Positions 49,814 through 62,397 of a DNA stretch of 64,000 bases are shown here, one piece after another. Source of the stretch: Fomes fomentarius (Eukaryota; Basidiomycota; Agaricomycetes; Polyporales; Polyporaceae). The stretch is taken from NCBI GenBank assembly GCA_022606135.1, contig JABYQN010000010.1, forward strand, positions 1,488,001-1,552,000. The letters are read 5' to 3'. Both the position numbers and the translations under genes were made by a program. Within the stretch, counting starts at the first letter, position 1. Each line of letters opens with the position of its first letter. The notes under the pieces are model-generated. The model saw only the letters and a program-made list of their open reading frames with translations, did not search any database and was not told the DNA's origin.

Positions 49814-50001
49814 GACTGCAAGAGCGAGGAGAAGACAGTCTTACGTAATTGAGACCAAACACAACCGAGTGTCTTGGGCGCTACCTCATCATGTCCTTAC
49901 CCGAGTCTCTGCGCCAACCGAAAACGGTACTCTAGTACTCGACTCGTAGTCTGCGAATCTGTTTGCCACGACACTTCTCAGGCCCTCTTCGCGGAGGGTA
50001 G
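49814..50001. promoter_or_regulatory. Compact divergent promoter, PRP17 and Myb/C2H2 gene
   Basis: 188 bases separate two start codons pointing away from each other. No clear TATA element is seen. Confidence 0.5.
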
Positions 50002-52362
50002 ATGAGCGAAAGGGGCGTAGGAAAACCATGGACGACCTATGAAGATAATCTCCTCATCCAGGCAGTAGCCATCCACGGGGAGAACGACAACTGGAAAGCG
50101 GTTGCAGCTTCTGTTCCTGGACGAACGAATAAGGCTTGCCGAAAGGTGTGTATTTATTACCTTAAGCATACCTACGATCCTCATCCGTGAATACTAGCGG
50201 TGGCTACATTCTTTGTCTCCAAACGTCAAGAAGTCCGCTTGGACTCCGGAAGAGGATCAACTCCTTCTCACACTCTACGCCACCCATGGAACAAAGTGGT
50301 CTGTGATCGCTCGTCACATACCAGGCAGGACGGACGACGCATGTTCTAAGCGCTACAGGGAGGCATTGGATCCATCTCTGAAACGGGACGATTGGACCGC
50401 CGACGAGGATTCTAAATTACTTGAAGCGTACTCACGACATGGAGGCAGGTGGGGTCTTATCGGCCAGGAGCTGAACAGAAGCGGTCTCGGCTGTAGGAAC
50501 AGGTGATAATCACACGAAGACAGACACAGAGGACTCGCGCTGAACATTTCTCCATAGATGGCGAATGCTGGAACGCAGACGGGCAGCTCTCTCTCGAGAC
50601 GGTGCCTCCAGGGGCGACGCCTCGTCTTCTATTCCAGCGCCCTCAGGCACACCGTCGCAATGGACCCCTGCGCATGTTCAGGAACAGGAGATGTGGGACG
50701 GTCGCAGTCCACAGTATGTCACGCCTTCAGTACTGTACCAGGGATCTCCGCTTCACTCTCAGGAGTCGCATGGTGCTGCCTACTCCCCTGAGCAGATATT
50801 GTCAGGTGTTCACTTGAACGGCCTATCTTCTGGCTCTCAGGATCCCCCGTCATTTCATTACTCTTCTTCGTCCCTCAGTGCTGCGCTATCCCATCCGAGT
50901 TCAGTCACACAGTCTCCCGACCCTCATGGCTACTATCAAACAGCGGGGTACTCTCCCGACCACGTTTCTTCCGGAGTGTCGGACCCCAGCAGTTCAACAC
51001 CGAATGCCCGACCGAGGACATATGAATCCCACGACTACCACTTCATGCCCATTAGTGATGACCAGAATATTACAACCCTCCAATCACCTCAGCATGTGGA
51101 TGGCCACACATCCACTCGCAGTCCTGCAGCAAACGGGATTGCCGGACCATCGATTCCTGGGGTCGTTCAGGATTCTGCTATCCCCTCGGACTCACCGGCC
51201 TCGCCTTCGCAATGTGGGTCTCCATCGCCGCCCAGATCGCCGTTTCTGCCTCCTGGAGATCAAGAGGAACCGAACAACTGCACGAACACTGGTGGCGACC
51301 CTGCAGACACGCCCAGGTCCTATTATCGCACAGATGCTGAAAAAGCCCGCAGGGTATTGCCGCCGCCGAGGTCCGCCGCACAGCGCCCTACCCGCCTGTC
51401 TTCTAACCTTCCAGCAACATCTGAGTGAGACAACAAGACTTTCATCTGATCAGACGACAGGACTGACCACCGATGATGCTTTTTGTGCAATCTGGACCGC
51501 TGTGTCATTCAGTGCGACTGTGTTGGCATATGCGTGTGGTCACAGCGACTGCTGGCCATCAGGTGCCTTGAGCAGCAAGAACGCGTTTGCTACGTCCAAA
51601 GAACTGTCCGATCACAGCAAGGTCGATCATAATGGCCATCTCGGCGGAAGTAAACCATTCAGGTGCGGGTTGACGGGATGTGAGAAGAGCTGGAAGGTAC
51701 GCGCCACTGCCATGCTATTGTCCAACCTTCGCTAAGGCACAACCTGCGTTACGTAGAGTATCAATGGTCTCCAGTACCATTTACAGATGTACGTTGAATC
51801 TGTTCACGACTACCGCCTGGCTGATTCACTCGCGCTTACTCCCTCTTCCTCATTGGTGAATGCCGTTTGGGGTGGGTGTAGATCCAAATATCATTTCCAG
51901 CAGGCTCTGGCGACGCGGACCAGCTCCGCCGCTCTCGGGTTCACTCATGTTGCTGCGGCCCACATACCACCCACAGATTCAACGCCTTCAACCGACCGAG
52001 AAATGTCCAACACTGAATCAGGTAGCGCGCCGCGCACAGATGATCTGGATGCAATAGCAGAGGTATCAACAGCGCCCATGCAGGAAGAGCCTGTCGCGGA
52101 GAACGTCACATCTCAGAAGGCCAAGCGTAAGGTTCATCCTTGCCCTCGCCCTGGATGCGGCAGAGAGTACAAACAGCTCAGCGGACTGCGATACCACCTC
52201 ACTCATGTGTGTGTTCCCAGCGTTAACAATGTCTGATGTTCCATTCCCCTGACGTGTTCTCGCGTGCAGGGCCATATGGACACACTGCCAATGCAGCTGG
52301 ATGTCGTACCGCCAACGCTCGCCCGGATGGTAGCGGAGAAAGTTTCAGCGCCGCGGCATTAG
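50002..52362 (+). CDS. Myb (three repeats) plus C2H2 zinc-finger regulator
   Basis: This is a predicted DNA-binding transcription factor. The ATG at 50002 gives MSERGVGKPWTTYEDNLL. Three Myb repeats follow: WKAVAASVPGRTNKACRKRW; WTPEEDQLLLTLYATHGTKW with RHIPGRTDDACSKRY; WTADEDSKLLEAYSRHGGRW. A long Ser/Pro/Gln-rich middle follows. A 67-base phase-0 intron (GTATTG near 51354 to CCTTCCAG near 51414) leads to zinc-finger exons: CGHSDCWPSG with HSKVDH; FRCGLTGCEKSWKSINGLQY; and CPRPGCGREYKQLSGLRYHL ending THGH. The last two resemble the C-terminal fingers of Sfp1, the ribosome-biogenesis regulator. It stops at 52362. If the intron is not used, a shorter Myb-only protein would end at 51428. Two adjacent genes are the alternative. 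Confidence 0.78.
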
Positions 52363-53295
52363 GTCGTACTCAACCTCCCTGTTACGCAATTATCTGATCT
52401 TCCACTCGAATGCATGCCGAGCGAACGTTGAGAAATCTCTCTGTTTCATGTCGGAGAACAACGGAGGATGTGACGGCAAGGACTGCGGCACAGACAAGGT
52501 AGAGATTGCGTTTCGCTGATTGGACGAGTGTAGAGCATTGTCAGCGATACACTACAAATTGCTTGACGTCGCAAGCGTCTTGAGCTCTTCGACAATGCTG
52601 CGCTAGTTTCGTGGCGTTGTTCAGCCGTTAATATGCGCCTGCTTACATGTCGTGTCGATAGTATCTACCAATCGAAGCTGGCTACACAGGAGATGACGCA
52701 TCCCAGTGAGTCTACCGTGTGGTCTTGACATTCTGCAGTCCGTTCATCGTGGGAGGCTGCTACCTGACTTCAGCTCGTATCCTCCGCACCACGCTCGCAT
52801 GAGAAACATCACGGTCAGATTTGTCCTCAGACGACGAATTGGATCTGGGATCCGCGAAGCAGCGCGTGTGCTCTCGTAAGTTGTCCCCAAGATCCGTGAC
52901 AGGCGGTCAAGCTACTACGTGAACCGATGGTGCAGAATGTTACAGACTTTCAAGTTGCCCAGCTAGGTCCAGCCTGACTGTTTAGTCTCTGACTCTCTGT
53001 CTTACGGAACTGACGTCACATTGGCCTCAGAATATCCCTTTCCAACCACCATTACTACGACTCCTGTTATGGTTACGTCGCAATGTACGCTGACGAAGTA
53101 ATGACACTTCATCTGCTGCTGGGTTTCTCATGAGTCGCCCAGATTGATTCGTCCACACCAAAGAGCCATCTTCGGCTGCATGATCAGCCCAGATTGAGTT
53201 TCGCGCGGAAAAATGAGAAAGACGGAGTGAGGATGATCGTAAGTACTGCTGGACTACATCAAAAAGTATGCTACCATCGCATCCAGCGCAATGTC
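52363..53295. other. Convergent spacer with splice-like signals
   Basis: This is the 3' flank of the Myb/C2H2 gene and of UGO1. Several good donor and acceptor signals (GTGAGT near 52707, CTGACTTCAG near 52773, GTAAGT near 52879) occur, but no joined frame gives a protein. Spliced 3' UTR or a non-coding transcript is possible. Confidence 0.4.
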
Positions 53296-54921
53296 TCATA
53301 ATTCTGCCCACCCTGCGTCCGCCTCGTCCGATCCGTTCACGAGCGACAACACGAACACAACCAGCCCCGCACCCACCCGCATGCTCAGCCCACGATATAG
53401 CTGTCCGATACCACTATGCCTCAACCAGCTCTCGTTCTCCTCCTCGACTAACGCCTCCTCGTACTCCCGTGCAGGTTCCTTGCCCTTTAACGAGCTCCGC
53501 CTGCGCTTCCGCTTCGTCGGCGGCTTGAGCGGCAAATCTGACCGCTCCTCCGTCAAGATGTGCCAGAAGGCATCCACCATACCGTTGTACGGCGCAGGGC
53601 GAAGCTCCACACATGCCTTCAGGGGTCGGGCCGTTCCGCGTGTCTGCACCTGTAGTCGACGGCGTACAGTTTCGAAAGGAATGGCGACGAATGCGCCGGC
53701 GGCATTACCGAGCAGTTCAGCTATTTGCCACTGCACGGGAGTCGTCTCGGGCGAGATGTTGGGACCAAGGCCGACGTAGGCTGCAATTAGGCGGGGGAAA
53801 GTGAGAGGAACGAGTGCGCGAAGTGCGCTGTCTAGAAGGGTCGGGATGAGGAGGTGTGGGTGCAGGTACACGCCGCGCACGCCACCTTCTTGGGCAAGAA
53901 TCTGGCGGAGCGCGTCGATTGGTCCTGAGTATGTACGGTGTCTCGGGGTAGATGATTGAACCATGAGGCGCGTCCGAACGAGGTCCAGAGGAGAAAGGAG
54001 GAAGCCGGTCAACACTTGCGAGGCAACGGGCAGGAGGACAGACGTCGTGCCGAGAGGATGAGAGAAGTCCGTAGGTGTCAAGGGAGAAAATGCGGATTGC
54101 AGCAGGGAGTAGATTAGAGGTTGGAGGACTCCAGAGAGAGCACTTGTAGCAGCGGACGTCAACAGTCCTACGAGGAGCAATCACGCTCGTGTCGTCTCAA
54201 TACTGGGGAAGAGGTAACGTACCTTTCCACAACGCCAACCAGCCCTCCGACCTGAATCGCCCTACGCGTTTGATCATGCCCCAAGTCCCATCCGCACTGC
54301 CAACAGGTATTACATATTCGGGCTGGGTGCCCTCTTCCAGCAAGGACTGGCGTATGATGTAACCTCCTTCGTCTGCAGGACGAGGTGGCCGCGGCGGCTT
54401 GTCTGCAGTGGGGTCGGCAAAGTAAGAATCGTTCTCGTTTGAGGACGAGTCGCTGAGCTGAATGCGAACGATGAACGTAATTCGCGTGAGGAACAGCAGT
54501 GACCACGGTCCTTTGAAGTGCAGTGACGTACCTCTCCGTCGTCCTCTACTATCTCTGTCCCTGTATCAGGCGCAATGTCGCTGGGATCTCGCGGGACCCA
54601 TTGAACTTGCAGCAACGTCCTTCCAACCTCCCATGGCTGCACGAGGGCGGAAGTGGCATACTGCAAGAGCGCAGCGGCAAGGAATTCCTTCGCTAATGAT
54701 GTGATGTCCAAGCCAGAGTCGTCTCCTGAGAGCGTCGAAGACAAGTCAAAGAGTGGATTAGGAGCGGTGCGCGTGGACCATTGGCTAGATGTAGAGGGAC
54801 CGGAAACAGGGGGATGAGTAGAGTTGGAACCGTCTTGAGAAAGAGAGGGCGGCACGAAAGACCAGGTGTTGGAGGGGGTGATGTACAGGTCACGGAGAGA
54901 TGCTGGTGCAGGAACCGCCAT
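53296..54921 (-). CDS. UGO1: Ugo1-like mitochondrial outer-membrane fusion protein
   Basis: Ugo1 is a modified mitochondrial carrier in the outer membrane that works with Fzo1 and Mgm1 in mitochondrial fusion. The ATG at 54921 gives MAVPAPASLRDLYITPSNTW. The first carrier-like motif is LVQPWEVGRTLLQVQWVPRD, the second LLSPLDLVRTRLMVQ, and the third VAIPFETVRRRLQVQTRG. Each keeps the P-x-[DE]-x-x-R core. Other parts are GGVRGVYLHPHLLIPTLLDS and GIGQLYRGLSMRVGAGLVVF near the C-terminus. A Lys/Arg-rich insertion (TKRKRRRSSLKGKEP) separates them. It stops at 53296. The layout, with a long hydrophilic N-terminus before the first motif, fits Ugo1 better than a normal inner-membrane carrier. Confidence 0.87.
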
Positions 54922-55193
54922 CGCCGAGTGTTGCCCAGTCTTCGCCGTTCAGTGTAATCCTTATGCGTGTGTGGGCGGTCACGACATGCCAGACAGCGCG
55001 AAGCAGAGTCCTCGCGCACGCGGCTCCGCGGCCACAGCGTTGTTTGCTCCTGTTTGGACTTGTGCTACTTCCTCATCGCGATCCTTCGAGCGATGATCAA
55101 CGCTGAGCCAACAATCCAACATGTAGTCATGATGCAATGAAAAGAGACACAGGAAAGAAATAGGCGGGCGGAAATACAGAGCAAAAATAGAGT
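54922..55193. other. Intergenic spacer
   Basis: This is the 5' flank of UGO1 and the 3' flank of the RINT1-family gene. I see no feature. Confidence 0.6.
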
Positions 55194-58100
55194 TCAGCGG
55201 TCACAATCCTCTCTCTTCCTTAGAATCCCCTGCACCTCCTCCCTCGGGAACTCAGAAAGCTCAACGCTCTCTAGCATAACCTCCTCCCATTCGCTGTCGC
55301 TCGCCATCCCAAACGTTGCGTGTACAACAGCAGTCCAGGTGTCTCCTTCTGCTGCAAGCAGCCTTGCAGCCTGTAGGAACGGTCGCCATGGCGCCTCGAC
55401 GCGTCCACGTTCCTCCTTCAGTGCAACGCGGCAAGTTTCCACCCATAACTCGGCTTCCGCAAGGACCGCTTTTGCTTCCTGCATGGTCAACCGCGAGCGT
55501 CCCCGATAAAGTAGTTGTCGCTGAAGGAGATGCGCAGCAAGCCTCGAAGCGACGCGTCTGTAGAGCGAGGTGACCGTAGAACGGGGAAGTGTTCCGCGCA
55601 GGAAAGTCAGGTGCGAGGAGAGAAGCGCAAGAGGCTCAAGCAGACTCTGCGCCAGAGCAATCTCGTCGGATGTGTCGGTGCCCATGGCCGGTGTGGGATG
55701 TCTAGAGCACTGTCAAGACTGATATTTGAGGCTAGAAGACAGGATGACTCACGTGGAACCACCCTGGAGGTGAGCTTTGAGGCCACTTTCGACCTCTCCA
55801 CTCACGCTACTCACTATGAGCTCTTCGGCCCTTCCTGCGAGGGTGTGATAATGCCGAACGAGCTCTTCGAAGATCGTCCCCTCCTGTTCGTCCTCTTCCA
55901 CCTTCGGATTAGGCAAAGGCAAAGATGAGACAGTATCCACTTTAGTGTGAAGGTTCGCTCTGCGGTTGATCTCCGCCCAAAGCTCCAAGAAGAACTGGCG
56001 AGAATGTGATTCGTCAATGTTTCTTCATGCAATGCATGGTTGATAGTATGAACCCACCAAGTCCTCTCCCCATGCCTCCATCTTACTGGCAATGTACTTC
56101 GTGCTTACGAGTGCTTTGCATAGACGTTGGACACCCTCCACGCCAGCGGTCAACTTCCGCCCATCTCCTCGTCCGTCTCCCGCCCCGAGCGCCCCTGGGA
56201 CTGCACGCATGAAGCTAGACGATAACGTTTCGAACGCATCAAGAGATGAGGATATACGCGCATGGTACGACTCGAGCAACGGCAGTTGTACGACGATGAG
56301 GAACCGTGTACGGTGAGAGTAGTGAGGCAGTGGTGAATAGCGGTCTAAACGAAGATAGGTAAAACAGCTGCAGCATCGGGAGGGAAAGTTACCTACCTGT
56401 GACTTGTTCAACCAATGCCTTGACCCGTCTGGCGGAGTTGGTCGGCCGGAGATCACGCTCTGCGGGACGCGTCTCACTATCTTCGTCACCCTCATCGTCC
56501 GCAATGAGCCATGCATCCGGAGCGCTGATGATTTCGAGGTACTGGTCCATGGCAACTTAGCAAGACGGTTAGCATGAAATTCAACTTGAGGGACGAGGAT
56601 GAAGCTCACATTTGCGCTCGCCCTCCACCCAAGCTTCGAACCACTCCTTCCTGCCAAGAATGACCTCACTGATGCCCTGCCAGCCATCGTGTTCATCACC
56701 ATCCGCTGTCTCGTAGGGACCTGTGGACACGGTCGTTGTCCCAGCGAGGTCGAACCCCTCGTCTCTTAGCGCAGTGTCGAAGGCAAGGGCTTGATAGATC
56801 GTGTGCGCAAGTATAGGTGGATGAGACAGCAAAGCGGGAATCGTGCGACGGATCTTGCGTTCGAGTATTGGCAGCAGCAAGAGCGTGAACTCTCGCTAAA
56901 CGCACCATTTGAGATGAATACTATGGTAGCAAGGACCAGTCAACTCACCCATGCGTTGACTTTGCGGTATTCTGTGGAGGCAAGCAAGCTCTGGATGATC
57001 GACTCCATGAACGGACGATGGTCATGAGACTCGTTGACGATATGAGTGAAGTACCACTCAGGCTGTGGACGCGATCCGTGAGCACGCAGCATACACTGCA
57101 TGGACAAATAAAAACCCAACCTTGTCTAGTCTGTTGGTCTGACGTGTCCCCTCGAAGTGAAATTTGAAGCGCAAGGCTATCGCCTGCACCAGAGCCTGTA
57201 TTGGATACAGGCCATCTTTAGACTCTTTGTCTGCCGACAAGTTGCGTATCTTTTCGCCTAGGCTCTGGAGTCTGACGAGGTTGTAGAAAGCAGCCTCGAA
57301 CGCCTTCCTGTCTTCGGGGTTGGCTGCCGCGTAGTCAACTTTCATGGGCCATTTTAGTTTCTCTGCTGCCTCGAGCAGCGTCCTGATTGCAATGACAATG
57401 AGCACATATGAAGGTATAGCGGTATCATGTGACACTCGACACCTACGAAGAGAACACGCCCTTAATGTCCCTCCAAGCCTGTTCAACGATGTTCTCAAGG
57501 AATGCAAGGATGTGCAAGTCCGGCTGACTTGCTACGCTCTCAACTTTGGAGCATGCTGACGCAACGGAGGACACAAATGCTTGAAGTTGCTCATACTCGG
57601 TTACGGTGACCGTGCTTGACGTGCGAGCTTGCGCGACCGCGGCTTCGCTATGTGATGTTCCTCGAACTGAGCACCAACGAGAACAAGCACACTCGCGCAC
57701 CTAAGCTCCAGCGCATGCTCAATGACTTGCACATATCCCTTGACGCTCTCCAGCTCCTTCAGACTGCGATGCAGCGCCTCCAAATCTTCGAGCAATGTAG
57801 GTCCCTCTTCCGGTTCCGATAACGAAGAGACCAACTCGCCAGACAGAAACGACAGTTCGTCCGCAAGGGAATGCCTCAGCAGAGAGAGCTCTTGCGCAGT
57901 GTGCAGGTGTTCCGCGGACTTCTCGCGTGTTTGCCCTATGACGACATCGACGGCCGACTGAGACTGTGCGAGCTGAGCTGGGACGGGCGTACGATGAAAC
58001 TTGCTCTTGGGAAGAAGGAATAAGAGAAGAGCGCACCTTTGCGTCAAGAGCTTCTAGCTTTTGTCGCGCATGCTCTACTAGCTCGTCCAAGCCAGCATCC

Positions 58101-58213
58101 TGTTCAAGGTCATCCAAGGACTTGTAGTTGCTGTTCAAATATGCGAGCACCCGAGCGTCAGATTCATGAGTGTTGGGAGGTTGTGATAAGGTTCTAATCT
58201 CGACGGAGGTCAT
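55194..58213 (-). CDS. RINT1/Tip20-family vesicle-tether subunit
   Basis: RINT1/Tip20 proteins form the Dsl1/NRZ complex that tethers Golgi-derived COPI vesicles at the ER. The ATG at 58213 encodes MTSVEIRTLSQPPNTHESDA. An early coiled-coil reads LEQDAGLDELVEHARQKLEA, then HSLADELSFLSGELVSSLSE. The RINT1 domain includes RKIRRTIPALLSHPPILAHT, YQALAFDTALRDEGFDLAGT, RKEWFEAWVEGERKC and YSHRTRFLIVVQLPLLESYH. C-terminal exons have VSSVSGEVESGLKAHL and LAQSLLEPLALLSSHLTFLR, ending LRKREDCDR at 55194. Most exons are separated by 50-70 base introns, so only parts are open at once. It is intact as far as I can follow it. Confidence 0.9.
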
Positions 58214-58552
58214 AGCTTTGAGTGTAGATGAGGTGGTTATGCAGGAACTTAGAGGAAACGCAACTTCATGTATAGCATAGAGAGTGAGACTGCCAGTGCC
58301 ATTACCGCCGAGGGATAGTAAAGACGCCCGTAGACGCCGAGCCGGCGCGGTTACTAAATCAATTGAACTACATATGACCCTCACGAACTACCACTACTTA
58401 CACAGTATCATCATGGATCACTTCTTTGGTAAAGTGATAGTACCGACTGTTCACAATACTATGATGGCCACTAACACCACTCATACTAATCACTAACGGT
58501 TTTCAAATCCCCTACTAGTAGCGGATGACAATGATGGTTAAGTTGTAGCGGC
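58214..58552. other. Intergenic spacer with small hairpin
   Basis: It contains ATCACTT at 58417-58423 and its reverse complement AAGTGAT at 58432-58438, a 7-base stem with 8-base loop. It is 5' of the RINT1-family gene. No gene is seen. Confidence 0.5.
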
Positions 58553-60845
58553 TCAAACAATCTCGATGATAGACCGGTCACCCTCGCTAAACGATGACAG
58601 CCATGAAAGCAATATCTCCGCTGACACTGTCAGTACCGATTCGTCTAATTGGTCCGATCGAAACATACCCTCCCATTCCTCGTCTCCCTCCGAGTCACCA
58701 ATGCAGTCGGGCTCAAGGGTCAGCCACATCCCAACACGCCTGTAGTGAACTCCATCTCCACACCTCGTGATCAACAGCCCAGCAGCACACATGTCTGCGT
58801 TCTCTGTGGTCCTGGTCCACAGAATCGGGATTGCCCATACCTGTCCCTCCACCTCGTCAGCACTGTCGATGAAGACCTCGGCCACGCAACTGCAAAGGTC
58901 CTGATCCTCTGCTGTGAGCGGTGCTTCCATCATTCGCAGAGATTTGCCTGGCTGATTTCGGGGTAAGTAGAGCCTCAAGCTGGCGCCGGCCGCACTAGAG
59001 TTCCACGACGTAGGGATAAGCTTTGCCTGCAGTCGCAGAAGGCCATCCTTGACGCGACCATGTGGGAACCCCTCGTCCTCTATGGTAGCCTCACAGGACA
59101 TGATCTTCGCCTGAACAACCGGTACCGCGCAAGCCATGATATCAGTTCTCAGTCTTGGGTCGTATCCACTCCACAGGTTGATAGGTCCGTCCACAGAAGC
59201 CCATGACCAGGAAGGTGCGATGAAAGGTTGTGAGGGACGTGGGGTAAGGGGAATCGGTAAGTCGTCCCGCCTCTTCCACAGCAGATCGTGAACCAAAATT
59301 GTTTCCCAGAGACCCGCCAGGTATCTATTGCTTTCAGACTTGGAGGCACCCGGGGCATGATGCCAGACACGGTGGAATAACTCCGCCAGTCCCGCCAGTG
59401 CCGTAAGCTTGTCTTTCGGCTTTGTAACAAGGCGGCGTGTATAATTCATGACGACGTCTAGCCATTCACTTTGAAACGCTCTCCACTCGAATGGCTTCCA
59501 CCGTGACACGTGAACTGCAAGTTCTGCGTCAGGCAAGAACATAAAACTTGGCAGTCGCTCGGCAGTACGTGCTCTCCCGAGAGCGCCCCCAGCGTAGGCA
59601 ATGCTGGTTTGACAATGGTATTGCAAAGTGTCGTTGGCGTACACCAACCGGCGCGGAGACAAGAGCCTCTCTTCAAGGCACCATGCTCGTCTGTTGGCCG
59701 GCTCGTCTCGGCTCTCTTCATATGAGAGAAACAGCGGCTCGGCAGTGACCCTGCCCAAGCGGCCATCTGCGCACCAGTACGGTAGCCGCGGAGCTGCCGG
59801 ACTAGGAGCTGGCGGTGATCGTTCTTGCAAGAATCCCGATGAAGCGGAGGATGCTGAGGCTGCGATGATGGTGATGTATGCGTCACGGAAGATCCGACGA
59901 AGCTGCATGATCTCCCTAGTCTTATCCTCGCGGGAATCTTGAATGATACAGAACGAGTCGACCCACAAGTATCGCAACCCCATTCTACGTGCGACGTCCA
60001 TCGCTTCCCGGATAGTTCGCGGAATGAGGGTGAGGTCTATACCGGCCACGTAGGTAGAGATATTCGACAGAGTCGTACGGTTTGGTTGTTCCTCACCCCA
60101 GACATAGCTGAGCGCAGCGTAAGGCTCCCCATGTGTGTCACCGCTGACGAACAAATGTGGGTGATCGGGATCAAGGACGTCAATTACGCGGGTGGGGAGA
60201 CGGCCGTCGCTGACTGGCTTGGGGCACTTTGCATGATTCTTCAGGCAATCTTCTACGTGGCCCATGGCCAGATTGAAGCAATGAGAAGAATTGACGTCGA
60301 GCATAGGATCTCTTGCGACGATCTCCCCTGCAGCGGGATCATCTGTTGGTTCGACTAAACGTTAGCTTGCTTATGCCTATGCCCCTGCTCAAAGACGCAC
60401 CCGAAGACGTCCGGAAATACACTCCGTTACTGCGCATCTGAAGTTCGCAGCCCAGTGCTCGCCACTCCAGCAGCTGAGCTCCGTGTGGAGTTACGGCATG
60501 AAAATTATCGAGCGGGGTAGATGTCTTGAATCGGTAGAATCGAAGGCAGAATGTGACATCCTCTTGGTTGTCAGGCTTGAGATCCTCGTCATTGATCAGA
60601 ACCCCACAGAGGCCGCACCCTGCGTCAGCGGCTCTTTGAACCCGATTCCAAGTGGTGTGATACAGTACGTCTTCACCGCTCACGAGTTGTCGGAACGACT
60701 CGTACTTGTACGGCCCCGCCCAGCAATGCTCACAGACAAATGAGTGCACACTGGTCCGACGCAAGGAGGTGATATGAGCACGGCGCTGAAACGAAGTTAT
60801 AGTAGGGACGTACGCGTTGCTCGTGTCCTGCATGTTTATTGACAT
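58553..60845 (-). CDS. HET-domain protein 2
   Basis: This is a second heterokaryon-incompatibility-like gene, unlike the first in its N-terminus. The first exon has FVCEHCWAGPYKYESFRQLV and RVQRAADAGCGLCGVLI, a cysteine-pair domain common before HET in basidiomycetes. A 46-base intron near 60343-60390 (GTGCGT donor, TTTAG acceptor) joins it in phase to EPTDDPAAGEIVARDP and then the HET domain: PYAALSYVWGEEQPN, YLWVDSFCIIQDSREDK, RRAWCLEERLLSPRRLVYAN. The tail includes FIAPSWSWASVDGPI, usual for the family. It stops at 58553. The start is uncertain: in-frame ATGs at 60833 and 60845 are both plausible, and the frame stays open to 61088. Confidence 0.87.
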
Positions 60846-61229
60846 CCGCCAGGCAAGTTGATGATTTTCGTGACTTGAACTTCGATCAAGGAGGTAGCTA
60901 CAGGCTGTCGTGTTGGCAAGGGAGAGAGGGCTAACATCGCTGACAGCGCAGGCTGGTTCGAATCCTGTGGTGAAATTCACGTTATCCGACAGAACTTTAT
61001 CCTGGCGAGACCACAGGGCAAATAAGCGTTTAACCCCAATAGGTACTTCTGGTGTTGGACCGCACCGAATGCTGCCTGTAGTCTGCATTCCGTTTTCACT
61101 GTGGCTATCGCACAGTAAGAATGTGAACCAACTTCAAGGACAAGAAAAGTGTTATACCAAGACCTGAGCTGACCACACAAAACCCATAATGTATAGTGTA
61201 TGATGGTCATGGTCCCTTCGGAATCAAGA
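60846..61229. other. Spacer upstream of HET gene 2
   Basis: The frame of HET gene 2 stays open here up to an ATG at 61088, but the residues show no domain resemblance, so I treat it as 5' UTR or promoter. It also holds the 3' flank of the nucleotidase gene. Confidence 0.45.
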
Positions 61230-62397
61230 TCACAACACCCCTTCTGCTCTCTTCTTATCCACCCACTCAAGGACCTCGCCCCAGTTCTTGACCCTCGTCA
61301 ACGGTACGCCAGGCGGGATCTCTTTCTCGAGTTGCGCGCTCTCCTCCTTCCAGAACTCGCGCCCGTTCTCGCGCTTGAGCTTCTCCTCGAAGCTCACCTC
61401 CAGCTTGACGTAGCCGTACCGTCCGATGCGGCTGTTCCACTGGTAGTCACCGAAGAGCAGGACGGGTACGGGCGGGACCGCGGTAACGCACTGGAGCGCA
61501 TTTTCGATCGAGTCGTCAATCAAGAACTTGGCTCCGATCTTCCTGCAGACCTATCGTTCCGCACAAACTCGCGCATCAGCACGCGCACGGTGGAGGTTTG
61601 ATGGAAGAGCAGGGCGCTGATGGTGAGGAGACACGTACGTCTGCTTTGGACAACTTCGTGACCAGCTCCTTCTCGTCCGTGAGTGTCTCCTGCGACTGCC
61701 CCGTGCAGATCATCCAATCCAGCAACCCGGGGAAGTGCTTTTCCAGCCACTGCAGGCTCCTCTCCAGCTCGCGCTGCTGTCTCGCGGTGACTAGGACCAG
61801 GCGGTATCCCGAGTTTTTGAGCGCCACAAGCCCGTTGTATGCTCCTTCAATCGGAGGCGTGCGGTCGAGATAGTCGGTCTTCCAGAACTCTTCCACCTTG
61901 CGTACCGTCTCTTCAGGGTTGCCCCAGTATGGGTTCTACGTATACACAGATGATTGAACATTCGCGCGCCTTCAAGAACGAGTGTGAAAGGACCATTCAC
62001 CATCCAATAGTAATAATCTGGATGGATGAAGCTCAACTCGGCGTTCTCTGCGATTCACTCATCGCTGGAGTACTACTTACAGTAGCAGTCATCCAGCGTC
62101 ATGTTGGTGCCATAGGCATCGTTGTGCCCTACCGCGATCGACATCAGCTATTGCTGCATCTCATCGCGCTCCTGCGTTACGTCGTTCATCTTGGACTGGG
62201 AACTCACATTCTGCCACGGCCTCGTTTGTCTGGCTCAGTACATCGTCGAGGTCAATCGCGATCACTGGCTTATCGTCGTCGTGAACGAACTCCTCCAGGA
62301 CGGTGCCTGGCCTTGCGCCAGATCTGGGTGTAGCATGTCCAGACTGCGTGAGATGTTTCTTCGGGTCGTACGTCTTCGGACCTGAGATAGCAGCCAT
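61230..62397 (-). CDS. HAD-superfamily phosphatase, NT5C-like 5'-nucleotidase
   Basis: NT5C-family HAD enzymes remove phosphate from (deoxy)nucleoside monophosphates. The ATG at 62397 gives MAAISGPKTYDPKKHL. HAD motif I is VIAIDLDDVLSQTNEAV, with the two catalytic Asp residues. After introns come NPEETVRKVEEFWKTDYLD and PIEGAYNGLVALKNSGYRLV, with motif II LVTARQ. Next is FPGLLDWMICTGQ, with a Lys-rich stretch for motif III, then motif IV KFLIDDSIENALQC. The product ends VLEWVDKKRAEGVL at 61230. The order DxDxV, TAR, IDDS fits the NT5C type, although the natural substrate cannot be read from sequence. Length is about 290 residues with several short introns. Confidence 0.82.
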
